In this document: positions 53,639 through 62,700 of the stretch, piece after piece | How the letters are laid out: each line of letters begins with the position of its first letter | How positions within the stretch are numbered: position 1 is the stretch's first letter | The notes under the pieces: generated by a model | The model's input: only the letters and a program-made list of their open reading frames with translations | What the model was told of the DNA's origin: nothing | The model's database searches: none | DNA from: an uncultured Armatimonadota bacterium | GTDB taxonomy: Bacteria; Armatimonadota; Fimbriimonadia; Fimbriimonadales; Fimbriimonadaceae | Length of the DNA: 64,000 nucleotides | Direction of reading: 5' to 3' | Assembly: GCA_903927025.1 (NCBI GenBank) | Contig: CAIYLG010000014.1 | Span: forward strand, 1-64,000 | Position numbers and translations under genes: made by a program

Positions 53639-55045
53639 ATGATTGCAACACTTGCCTCATTGGCATTGATCCTGGGTCCATCCCAAACCGAACTTACCAT
53701 CTATAACCAAGGGTTCGGCCTCGTCAAGGAGCTGCGCCAATTCAAGCTGAAGGAAGGCCAGCAAACGATCGAAGTGACGGATGTCGCCTCGATGATCGAC
53801 CCGACGAGCGTCGGCTTTAGAAGCATCACAGACGCCCACTCCTTCACGGTGCTGGAGCAGAACTATCAGTACGACCTTATCAATCCGCAGGCGATTCTGA
53901 ATAAGTCTGTTGGTCAGAAGATCCGATTCATTCGCACGATTGGGCATCAGAAGGATGTGCTGGAAGGCGTGCTGCTGAGCGCACCCACGAGCGTTATCGC
54001 CCGACCCGAAGGTGGCTCAGAGTCCACTTACAACGGAATGGTGATCCGCACCGATGACAATCGGATCGTGCTCGACCCGACCGGGGAAGTGGAGGTCAAG
54101 TCGGTCCCGCCTGGACTCATCAGTCGCCCTACGCTGCTGTGGAACATCGACTCCTCCAAGTCAGGAGACAACAGTGTGGAGCTCAGCTACATCACTCAAG
54201 GGCTCAGTTGGAGTGCGGACTACGTGGTGACGATTGATGGATTGGGTAAGGGCGACATGCAGGGTTGGGTCACCCTTAACAATCAGAGTGGCGCCACTTG
54301 GGAGAACGCCAAGCTGAAGCTTTTGGCGGGTGACGTTCACGTGGCACAACCTGATCGCTCTCAGCTTAGGATGGCGATGGGAAGGGCAGGAGGCATGGGT
54401 GGAGCCGGCGAATTCAAGGAAGAGTCCCTTTTCGAATACCACCTTTACACACTTCAGCGGCCGGCGACGGTTGCGAACAAGCAGACGAAGCAGCTATCCC
54501 TTCTGGAAGGGCATGACATTCCGATCCGAAAGAAGCTGATCGTCGATTCCATCGCCGGACGCTACTACCCAGGCGAAGGTGAGATTGGAACCGGCGACGT
54601 GAAGCCGCAGGTTCGTCTCGAATTTGTGAACGACGAAGCCAGCGGCCTTGGAATGCCGCTTCCGAAAGGGAAGATGCGCATCTATCAGCGCGATAAGTCG
54701 GGTTCGGTCCAACTTCTGGGTGAAGACCAGATCGACCATACCCCCCGGAACGAGAAGGTGTCGCTTGTCGTCGGCAAGACCTTCGATGTCGTCAGCACCC
54801 GAAAGCGAACCAACTTCACCCGAATCTCAGATCGCTCCGTCAGCGAGAAATTTGAAGTCGAAGTTCGAAACCGCAAGGAAGAGCCCACAACCGTGAACGT
54901 TTGGGAGCGACACTACGGGGACTGGAAAGTGCGAGACAACAACCTCAATTTCAAGAAGCTGGACTCAGACGTCATGGAGTTCGTGCTTGAGCTCAAGCCG
55001 AACGAGGTGAAGACCGTGCGGTACACCGTGGAGACTCACTGGTAG
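53639..55045 (+). CDS. DUF4139-domain exported protein, second of three
   Basis: This 468-residue paralogue has signal IATLASLALILGPS, IYNQGFGLVKELRQFKLKEG, the same GMVIRTDDNRIVLDPTGEVE block, a Gly/Met-rich variable loop (MAMGRAGGMGGAGEF) in place of the first gene's Ala-rich loop, and RIYQRDKSGSVQLLGEDQID. The end is PNEVKTVRYTVETHW. It is far closer to the third copy than to the first, so these two are a recent tandem duplicate. Confidence 0.87.
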   Translation: MIATLASLALILGPSQTELTIYNQGFGLVKELRQFKLKEGQQTIEVTDVASMIDPTSVGFRSITDAHSFTVLEQNYQYDLINPQAILNKSVGQKIRFIRTIGHQKDVLEGVLLSAPTSVIARPEGGSESTYNGMVIRTDDNRIVLDPTGEVEVKSVPPGLISRPTLLWNIDSSKSGDNSVELSYITQGLSWSADYVVTIDGLGKGDMQGWVTLNNQSGATWENAKLKLLAGDVHVAQPDRSQLRMAMGRAGGMGGAGEFKEESLFEYHLYTLQRPATVANKQTKQLSLLEGHDIPIRKKLIVDSIAGRYYPGEGEIGTGDVKPQVRLEFVNDEASGLGMPLPKGKMRIYQRDKSGSVQLLGEDQIDHTPRNEKVSLVVGKTFDVVSTRKRTNFTRISDRSVSEKFEVEVRNRKEEPTTVNVWERHYGDWKVRDNNLNFKKLDSDVMEFVLELKPNEVKTVRYTVETHW

Positions 55046-55178
55046 TCGCTTGGCGGTCAAGCCGGTGTGTCGCCACAATTGGATGCAAATCAGACGTACA
55101 TTGTTCGGTGCATTGCGAAAACAACTGTGTTGACTTCCAAATTGTGCCATCAGATTTGCGACCCGAATGAATGAACAT

Positions 55179-56585
55179 ATGATTGCAACACTTGCCTCGC
55201 TGGCATTGCTTCTCAGCCCAGGTCAAACAGAGCTCACGATCTACAACCAAGGCTTTGGAGTCGTGAAGGAACTTCGTCAACTCAAGTTGAAAGAAGGCGT
55301 TCAAACGATCGAAGTTACTGATGTTGCCTCTATGATCGACCCCACCAGCGTTGGGTTTCGAAGCATTACGGATGCCCACTCCTTCACAGTGTTGGAGCAG
55401 AATTATCAATACGACCTCATCAATCCGCAGGCGATCTTGAACAAATCGGTTGGGCAGAAGATTCGCTTTATTCGGACGCTTGGCAACATGAAGGATGTTC
55501 TGGAAGGGACCCTTTTGAGTGCACCAACTTCGGTGGTCGCAAGACCAGAAGGAGGCTCAGAGTCGACCTACAACGGCATGGTCATCCGGACTGACGACAA
55601 CCGGATCGTGCTGGATCCGACCGGTGAAGTTGAGGTGAACACCGTTCCGGCGGGTCTCATCAGCCGCCCAACCCTTCTGTGGAGTGTCGATTCTGCCAAG
55701 GCGGGCGAAAACAGCGTGGAGCTCAGCTACATCACCCAAGGGCTCAGTTGGAACGCCGACTACGTTGTCACGATTGATGGGCTCGGCAAAGGGGACTTGC
55801 AGGGCTGGGTGACGGTAAATAATCAGAGCGGTGCAACGTGGGAGAATGCGAAGCTTAAGCTTTTGGCGGGTGATGTCAATACCGTGAGGGCCACTCGCCC
55901 GGAGGCAACTTTTGGGCTTCATCGTGATCGCACCTTGAACGGCGTAAATAGGCTGAAGGAAGAAATGCTGTTCGAGTATCACCTGTACACCCTTGAGCGC
56001 CCGGCTACGGTGGCCAACAAGCAGACGAAGCAGCTCTCGCTGCTTGAAGGGCACGATATTCCAATTCGAAAAAAGCTGTTCGTGGACTCGATCGCCGGTC
56101 GGTACTACCCAGGCGAAGGTGAGATAGGCACCGGCGACGTGAAGCCGCAGGTTAGGCTAGAGTTCGTGAACGACAAGGAAAGCGGGCTGGGGATGCCGCT
56201 GCCAAAAGGGAAGATGCGCATCTACCAGCGGGATAAGAGCGGCTCCGTCCAGCTTCTGGGAGAGGATCAGATCGATCACACGCCTCGGAATGAGAAGGTG
56301 TCTGTAGTCGTCGGACGGTCCTTCGACGTAGTCAGCACTCGCAAGCGAACCAAGTTCACTCGGCTCTCAGATCAGTCTGTAAGCGAATCGTTTTCGATCG
56401 AGCTTCGCAATCGCAAGGAAGAAGCCGAAACGGTGAACGTGCTGGAGCGTCATTACGGTGACTGGACCGTTCAAAGCCACTCGCAAGAATTCAAAAAGCT
56501 GGACTCTGAGTCCATGGAGTTCGTGGTGATCCTAAAGCCAAACGAGGTCAAAACCGTCCGATATACAGTTGAAACCCGCTGGTAG
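55179..56585 (+). CDS. DUF4139-domain exported protein, third of three
   Basis: This 468-residue protein has exactly the same length as the second copy. ATG 55179 is chosen because IATLASLALLLSPGQTE aligns with the second copy from its first residue. Differences concentrate in the loop at about 240-260 (ATRPEATFGLHRDRTLNGVN) and near the C-terminus. The end is PNEVKTVRYTVETRW. The 133-base gap before it has no clear ribosome site. Confidence 0.87.
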   Translation: MIATLASLALLLSPGQTELTIYNQGFGVVKELRQLKLKEGVQTIEVTDVASMIDPTSVGFRSITDAHSFTVLEQNYQYDLINPQAILNKSVGQKIRFIRTLGNMKDVLEGTLLSAPTSVVARPEGGSESTYNGMVIRTDDNRIVLDPTGEVEVNTVPAGLISRPTLLWSVDSAKAGENSVELSYITQGLSWNADYVVTIDGLGKGDLQGWVTVNNQSGATWENAKLKLLAGDVNTVRATRPEATFGLHRDRTLNGVNRLKEEMLFEYHLYTLERPATVANKQTKQLSLLEGHDIPIRKKLFVDSIAGRYYPGEGEIGTGDVKPQVRLEFVNDKESGLGMPLPKGKMRIYQRDKSGSVQLLGEDQIDHTPRNEKVSVVVGRSFDVVSTRKRTKFTRLSDQSVSESFSIELRNRKEEAETVNVLERHYGDWTVQSHSQEFKKLDSESMEFVVILKPNEVKTVRYTVETRW

Positions 56586-56627
56586 TTGTGTTGTGAATCC
56601 CTAAGGGTCACACCCCAAATGGATCGC

Positions 56628-56741
56628 GGGCTTCAGCACGCTTGCGCCCCAAAACTTCAGTTTGGGGCCTTGTGGAAGTGCATTAGAGTCTTGGCGTAAG
56701 TGACCCGGATTGAAATCCGGGCCGCAAGCGTGCTGAAGCCC
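56628..56741. repeat. Nested palindromic element with 19-bp terminal inverted repeats
   Basis: GGGCTTCAGCACGCTTGCG (56628-56646) is repeated exactly inverted at 56723-56741. Inside are two further hairpins, GCCCCAAA/TTTGGGGC (56646-56653, 56661-56668) and CCCGGATT/AATCCGGG (56704-56711, 56714-56721), so the single strand can fold as a cloverleaf. The element lies after the DUF4139 cluster, is non-coding, and looks like a mobile palindromic unit or a strong transcription barrier. Confidence 0.8.
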
Positions 56742-56800
56742 ACGCTCCTGGGGGTGATCGGTTTTGCGAGTTTTTGTCCGTGTTATAAGGACCGAAATCT

Positions 56801-57262
56801 ATGGAGTGTTCACCCATCATCATCGCGGCTGGTGCGCTTTGCATTGCCAGCGCGGCTGCCGCCAGAAGCTTTGACGTTATCCATGCCAAGCGAACTGGCA
56901 CCTACCGATCTATAGACAAGCTGTACGTCGCAACGTTGAAGATTGGAGAGGGTGAGGCAGGGGAGCTCAAAGTCTTCAATGCGGACAATTTGAAGGAGCG
57001 ACCTATCATGAGTGAGACCGATGTAACCGGCCTCATCTGGGACCCTGGAATGCGTCACCGCCTGATCTACAGCGAATCTGCAATCTACGGAGACGGCAAA
57101 ATTGTGCTTTGGGATGGGATAAAGCTAAGGACGATTTACCGCGGAAATGAAGTGATTGAAGACCTCCGATGGGATCGAACGAGCCATCAGCTTCAATTCA
57201 AAGTTCTAGATTTAAATCAGGACGGCAATGTATGGAAGCAAAAGAGGATCAAGTTCAAGTGA
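56801..57262 (+). CDS. Small exported protein of unknown function
   Basis: This 153-residue protein has an N-terminal signal-like segment (SPIIIAAGALCIASAAAA) and a beta-rich remainder with a propeller-blade look (LIWDPGMRHRLIYSESA, KIVLWDGIKLRTIYRGN). TTATAA lies about 13 bases before the ATG and could be its -10 box. No family is recognised. Confidence 0.55.
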   Translation: MECSPIIIAAGALCIASAAAARSFDVIHAKRTGTYRSIDKLYVATLKIGEGEAGELKVFNADNLKERPIMSETDVTGLIWDPGMRHRLIYSESAIYGDGKIVLWDGIKLRTIYRGNEVIEDLRWDRTSHQLQFKVLDLNQDGNVWKQKRIKFK

Positions 57263-57325
57263 ATCTTCTTGGTGTCGTCGGCGAGCGTCACTTTTTGGAT
57301 TTGCGTCAATGAGCAGGGTGTTGAT

Positions 57326-57805
57326 TTGAAAATATGGATTGTAGCGGTCAGCTTCTTTCTGGTTGTCGCTGGAATTCGAGGAACTACCTTCCACAGTCCA
57401 GTCGTGTGGTGGCTCCACGATCGGAAGTTTATTTGGAGGCTGCCGCCCGGTTACTTCGTGAAGCTCGCAAAACCAGGTCCCGCCATTCAACGTCGGTACG
57501 CGGAATTCACGCTTGTACGCAAGTCGCGGACAGGCAAGGTAATTCGAGAACTGTCTGGCCAATTCAATTTCATGTCTCGAAACAGAGTCAAGTCGTTTAA
57601 TCGCTTTGAAAATTGGTTTCCTCCTTCTTCACTTCCGAAGATTGAGCGGAGACACCGAGTGACGATGCTTAAAGGTCCCTATCGCGCGGAGTGTTTGATT
57701 TACGCTGGCCACGAATACTTTCTGAACGCCGAGATCGCGTCATCGGATTACAACGTGGTCGTAGAAGTGAGGAAGCTCATGCACGGTATTAGCCTGGTGC
57801 GTTGA
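57326..57805 (+). CDS. Small membrane-anchored protein of unknown function
   Basis: This protein has about 159 residues. The start is set at TTG 57326, which places KIWIVAVSFFLVVAGIRG as a signal or anchor at the N-terminus; TTG 57269 is the upstream alternative. The remainder is basic and aromatic with WWLHDRKFIWRLPPGYFVKL and no recognised domain. It follows the previous small exported gene on the same strand. Confidence 0.45.
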   Translation: MKIWIVAVSFFLVVAGIRGTTFHSPVVWWLHDRKFIWRLPPGYFVKLAKPGPAIQRRYAEFTLVRKSRTGKVIRELSGQFNFMSRNRVKSFNRFENWFPPSSLPKIERRHRVTMLKGPYRAECLIYAGHEYFLNAEIASSDYNVVVEVRKLMHGISLVR

Positions 57806-57861
57806 TAATCGAATTGTTTCCGGTTGGCACTGGCTGACGGGCATCGGCGGGTGGACGCCAT

Positions 57862-57902
57862 TTTCCGGAGAAACAACCCCGTTGGGGTTGTTTCTCCGGA
57901 AA
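57862..57902. repeat. Perfect 19-bp palindrome related to the 155-bp array
   Basis: TTTCCGGAGAAACAACCCC (57862-57880) and its exact complement (57884-57902) flank the loop GTT. Its left arm matches the 155-bp repeat segment TTTCCGGAGAAACAACGCC near 6568 except for one base in the stem, where the partner base is changed too. It lies between convergent genes and may terminate both. Confidence 0.75.
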
Positions 57903-57952
57903 CCTCTTAGATTCCATCACCATGGCCCATGCGAATTGGCAGAGGAGGCAGC

Positions 57953-58876
57953 CTACAGAAAGAGCTTTAGGAGCTCGGCGGAGCCGGTGGTCATGCCGGT
58001 TCTTGAGAACAGGCTGAGGCCCTGTTTCAGGTCTTCTCGTAGATCCTTCTTTACGGTTTCCGTCACGACTCGGTCTGAGTCGTCCATCACGTGACCACTC
58101 AATCGCAATGCGATCGTTTCTCCGACGTAGAAGCACGCTTCCAGTGCTTGGACGGGCGCAGGGTTGATGGGGAGGCTGAAGCCGATGGTGACGCCAACGT
58201 GAGTCATGCCTAGCTGGACGTTGCGAAGGGAAAAGGCGTCGGTTTGTCCGATTGGGGTGACGCTTAATAATGGGCAGGGATGCCCCGGAAGTCGCCAGTC
58301 GAATGACCCGGCTGGTGAATACTCCAAACCTAGGTTTGAGCAGGCGATCCAGAGATCTTTCTCGGTAAACGATGCGGTTGAGGACATCACCGTGAGCTCA
58401 AAGCCGATATCCAGCATATCCTTTGCCTGCTGGAGGTTTCGAACGGCCCCATTCACCTCAGCGGGGACGGGCATCGCGAGGGCTCGCCGTTGAATGTAGG
58501 GCGCAAATCGTTCAGCAAGCTCCAACAGGTGCTTTGCGGACGCTCCGGAGATGCTCCCTAGAGGCGTGAGCAGGTCCCAGGTCATCGCGAGGGAATCGTA
58601 AGAGCCATCGACCGCTGGCGTAAGGGGCTGCCATTGAAGGTCAGCCGGCCTCATTGCGAGCAGGTTGGGCTGACCGAGTGCTTGAAACCAATCCGGGCTC
58701 AAGAGCTGTGCGGCATTTCCGGCGAGGACGGTCCTCTGGCCAACGAACTCAATAACAAACTGGACCTTGTGAAGCGGCCCAGTCTTAACAGGGAAGTCAA
58801 GCTCAAATGGTTTGAGCGCGATCGTTGGATCGGGACCCAAGGGCTGACCAAATAAATCTGGTCCGCCCGGTGTCAA
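57953..58876 (-). CDS. Unknown protein with a ZipA-C-like C-terminal half
   Basis: This 307-residue soluble protein starts at TTG 58876, overlapping the era stop (TTGA), so it is coupled to era. The N-terminal 130 residues are Pro/Leu rich. The rest (FELTVMSSTASFTEKDLWIA, AGSFDWRLP, AFSLRNVQLGMTHVGVTIGF, VQALEACFYVGETIALRLSG) follows the order of the ZipA C-terminal FtsZ-binding domain: strand-helix, SL.N, a MTHVGVTIGF-like strand, then a helix and DD block. No ZipA membrane anchor is present. The match is by eye only. Confidence 0.5.
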   Translation of the reverse strand: MTPGGPDLFGQPLGPDPTIALKPFELDFPVKTGPLHKVQFVIEFVGQRTVLAGNAAQLLSPDWFQALGQPNLLAMRPADLQWQPLTPAVDGSYDSLAMTWDLLTPLGSISGASAKHLLELAERFAPYIQRRALAMPVPAEVNGAVRNLQQAKDMLDIGFELTVMSSTASFTEKDLWIACSNLGLEYSPAGSFDWRLPGHPCPLLSVTPIGQTDAFSLRNVQLGMTHVGVTIGFSLPINPAPVQALEACFYVGETIALRLSGHVMDDSDRVVTETVKKDLREDLKQGLSLFSRTGMTTGSAELLKLFL

Positions 58877-59790
58877 TCGCTGTACTCCAGGTCGTGGAGG
58901 ATCCTTGGGCTCATTCGCCAGTCTTCGCTCACCTTGACGTGGAGCTGAAGAAAGACCTTGTGGCCAAGCATCTCTTCGATCTCAAGTCTGGCTTCGGTAC
59001 CAATCTTCTTGAGGAATTGGCCCTGCTTGCCAATGATGATCGCCCGCTGGCTGGCTTTCTCGACGAGGATGGTTGCGCCAATACGCGTCATCGCTCCATC
59101 TTCTTCCCAGTCGTCAACTAGGACCGCGACGGAGTGAGGAACTTCTTCGCGAGCGGCGTGAAGGATCTTTTCTCGAACGAGTTCAGCGGTGAGGAACCGG
59201 CTGGACTGGTCTGTAAACTCATCCTCTGAGTAAAGGGGATCCTGGACCGGGAGCTTCGCGACAATCAGCTCGATCAACTTGTCGACGTTATGGCCGCGAA
59301 TAGCGGTGGTCAACATGAGATCGTCTGGACCGACGCCTAGAAGGGTGCTGAATGCGTCAACATTTCGTTGGACGTCCTCGGCTTTCAGCAGGTCCATCTT
59401 GTTCATGCAAAGAACCTTGGGAAGCTTAATATCCTGCTTGAGAAGCTTGGCCGCCTCTTTGTCCTGCTCGCCGGGGTGGTGGGAGCCATCGGCGACATAG
59501 AGAATGACGTCGGCATCTCCAAGCGACATTCTCGCCTGCTCAATCATCGCCTTGCCAAGCTGCGTGTGCGGCTCGTGGATTCCAGGCGTGTCGATGAAGG
59601 CGATTTGGTAGGTTGGGGTGGTAACAATGCCAATGACGCGGCGTCGCGTGGTTTGGGGTTTGTTGCTGACAATGGACACCTTCTGACCCACGATGTGGTT
59701 CATGAGGGTGCTCTTGCCAACGTTTGGCTTTCCGAGCAGGGCAACGTACCCTGATCGGAAGCCTGTGGAAGCGGCTGAGTTATCTGACAT
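58873..59790 (-). CDS. era: GTPase Era
   Basis: This 305-residue ribosome-assembly GTPase binds the 3' end of 16S rRNA. G1 GKPNVGKST (20-28), G2 with KPQTTRRRV, G3 DTPG, G4 CMNKMD and a C-terminal KH domain (IIGKQGQFLKKIGTEARLEI, then HVKVSEDWR) are all present. Length is typical. It starts 7 bases after the GH42-like gene and its stop overlaps the next gene. Confidence 0.97.
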   Translation of the reverse strand: MSDNSAASTGFRSGYVALLGKPNVGKSTLMNHIVGQKVSIVSNKPQTTRRRVIGIVTTPTYQIAFIDTPGIHEPHTQLGKAMIEQARMSLGDADVILYVADGSHHPGEQDKEAAKLLKQDIKLPKVLCMNKMDLLKAEDVQRNVDAFSTLLGVGPDDLMLTTAIRGHNVDKLIELIVAKLPVQDPLYSEDEFTDQSSRFLTAELVREKILHAAREEVPHSVAVLVDDWEEDGAMTRIGATILVEKASQRAIIIGKQGQFLKKIGTEARLEIEEMLGHKVFLQLHVKVSEDWRMSPRILHDLEYSD

Positions 59791-59796
59791 ATTGGT

Positions 59797-62700
59797 CTAC
59801 TCTCGCTTCCGGAACATGACGTTCATGCCCAGATCAGCAAGCATCGGGTCGGGCTGCCCGGAGGGTTCGCGTCTCGGATTCGCCGACTCTTCGGAGCCGC
59901 CACGGTCGTTGCGTCCACGACGCTTGCGTCGCCTTCGCCCGACTTTCTCGGTGCCTTCATCCTCGGTTTCTGGTTCTTCAACGATGTGCTGTGGCTTGAG
60001 GAACCACTCGTCGGCAACTTCGTCACCATCGCCGCCTTCCATCCACTCATCGAGCTTCATGATGGGGACGTCGAAGTTCGAAATGTCATCTCGAATATTG
60101 GCTTCCCGCTTTGGCAGCTCGTCCATGGTGAGAACCTTGGAAGGATCCGAATCGAGCAGATGCTCGAGGTCTTCCTTGGGGCCGACCAAGAATACGTGGG
60201 TGGAACCATCAATCGCGTTGAAGCGGAGATGGGTGGAATCCACTGACGCCCACTCGTTGGAAAGGAGGTTGTAGGCCGAGAACTTGTTGGGAAGGGTGAT
60301 CGTTCGCTGACCGGAGCCGGAGCAGTGAATCGTGCAGAACGGAGCTCGAACGTGGACGACATCCTCATGGAAGTTCCAAACGTGGGCACCTGCCATCTGC
60401 GCAAGTCCTCGAATCAAGGCTGCGTTGACGATGGGCTCGCCAAGGAACACGCTGGTCCAGTGGGACTCAGCAGGGCCATCCTTGAACTCCTTGACAACAA
60501 AGCTAGGCAGACCGGTCTGACTATATTCGCCAAGGACGGTTGCGCCCTCTGGAATCGCGAAGTAGCTTGGTTCCAGCTTGGTGCTGCCGATCAGGCTGCG
60601 ATCTGGGAACGCCTCGCTGAGCGGGTGACGACGGTTCAAGATCGTGGTACCGGACTTGCTGTAGAACGGCTGTGGCTTGAGGGCAATTCCTGTGACTTCA
60701 CGTGCTCGCTCTAGCGAGTTTCGACCCGCATCAAAGAGACCTGCCGAGTACAGCCAGAAGAGAACCTTGTTGTCCTTCTGCAGACGAGACTTGATCGCAG
60801 CTCGAAGTTCTGGCCGAACATCCCATGCGTTGAGGAACAGGTATAGCTTGCTCTCAGGGAACTTCTCGCGGTGGGCAAGGTCGCTGAGGAGGTAGAAAGC
60901 GGCGCTGACGCCAGCTCGAAGAACGGATTCGCGGACGTTCTGTACCAGTAGCTTAAATGCGTTGGAATCGACCAAGTAAGCCAGTGCGCGCTCATCAATG
61001 AAGATGGCGACCTCGGGATCCCCGAGACCCGTTTGCATTCGATCGGTCAGAAGGTCCCGCACCTGGGCGGCACGCTCCCAAACTGAGTTCGTCTTGAGCC
61101 AACCGTTGCCCCACAGGTCCATCCACGCAACACCGGAAGCGTGGGCCAGAGCGACACCGGCACCTCTCCAATGGGCTCCTTCCAGCGCCTGCGGCGTCTT
61201 CAGAGTCGGGTTGAAGTCATCAGGCTCGTGTCCAGTGCTGAGCGAGGTCTTGAAGTCCTCTTCGCTGATATACAGCTTGCCATTGAGTGCAAAGCTGTCG
61301 ATAGGGCAGGGGAATGCGGCAGTACCGCCCGGCTCTCGGGTGCGATAGCTTGGAGGTCCCGCAATGAAGTCGATCTCTGGAGTTCTCAGCAGTTTGCCCA
61401 GCGAAAGGTGACCGCTCGAAGGGTGAGACCACTCGAACGTATATCCGTAGCTTGCTCCAATCAGGAAGTAGCCTTCGCTGGCGGCCTTGGCGGCGTAGGC
61501 AAGATCGCCTACGCGCGCTACCGTGGCATCGGAGAGGAAGAGGTGGTAGTCCACATACTTTCTCTGCTTGCGCGAGGAACGAATGAACTTCTCCGTCTCG
61601 TCGCCAGAGTCACCGGACTCGGGAACCTGAATATTGTCAAATCGTGCTGTGCCATCGAACCATGAAGCGCGAAGAGTGACTTCGTCGTTGTTGTAGCGAG
61701 TTCGCGCCCAGTCCCGGAACTTGGTTTGTGCCGCCTTGGAGTTGTCGTATCCCAGCCCTTCGGCAAAGAACCACTCGCCGCGCTCAAGATGAAGGCCAAG
61801 GATGTTCTCGTTTTGAGGCAGGAGCCGAACCAGCTTGGTGAATCGCTCCAGACAGTTTTGTGCCACGGTCCAGAACTCATCGTCGCAGACGCTGGGCTCA
61901 GCAAGGCTGCCGTCAGCGTATCGGTATCGCGCGTTCTGATACTTGTCCTGCCAGCCGCGTGGGGCCTGGAAGACGACGCGGAAGATGACCTGCGCCTGAG
62001 GGTCGACTTCTACTGCCTTGGCAAGCAGGTAACCGGCGAATCCTGCCGCATGATCGACCGCTTCAGGATCCACATCGAAGTCGATGAGGAACGAGTGGAG
62101 ATGAACCCCTGCTTCGGCGGCCATTCGAAGCTCATCAAGAACGATTGCGGATCGCTTTTCGTCGGCAGGACTGCCGAAGAACATGATGGGCGGATAAACG
62201 CGATGATTTCGGACGAGGGTCGGGACTCCGTCTCGAATGACAACCTGAGGTGCCTCATCAGGAATTGAAACTACTGGCTTGGGTGGCGGTGCGGCAACTC
62301 TCTCGCGTCGGAACGTCGGTTTAGGCGTTTCGGCAACCGGAGCTGGCGTAGCAGCTTCAACTGGCGCGTCTTCTAATTCTTCCGCTTCGTCAATGGATTC
62401 TGAGTCAACTGTCGTCGCAGCTGTGGTGCCTGGAGCCTTTCGACGTCGATCTCTTCGGCGACGAGGACCACGGTCCTTTCCTTCGGGATCCACAGCCGCT
62501 TCGTCCCCCTTTGGCTGACTGGCGGCTGCTGGAACAGGTTTGACCGCTGACTTCACGTGAGCGCGCCAAGTAGGGATCGGAAGTTCCTCGCCACTTAAGA
62601 GGAGCGAGTCATCCACCGAGAAGACAGGAATTGGGATCGGAGAGACGTAATCTGCCGCGACCTCAACCGGAGTGGATGCATCCACAGTCGCCGGTTTGGT

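Noticed and set aside
56628-56741. tRNA or tmRNA gene suggested by the cloverleaf fold
   Set aside because: No GTTCGA-type T-loop, acceptor CCA context or anticodon arm; the arms are too long and perfectly paired.
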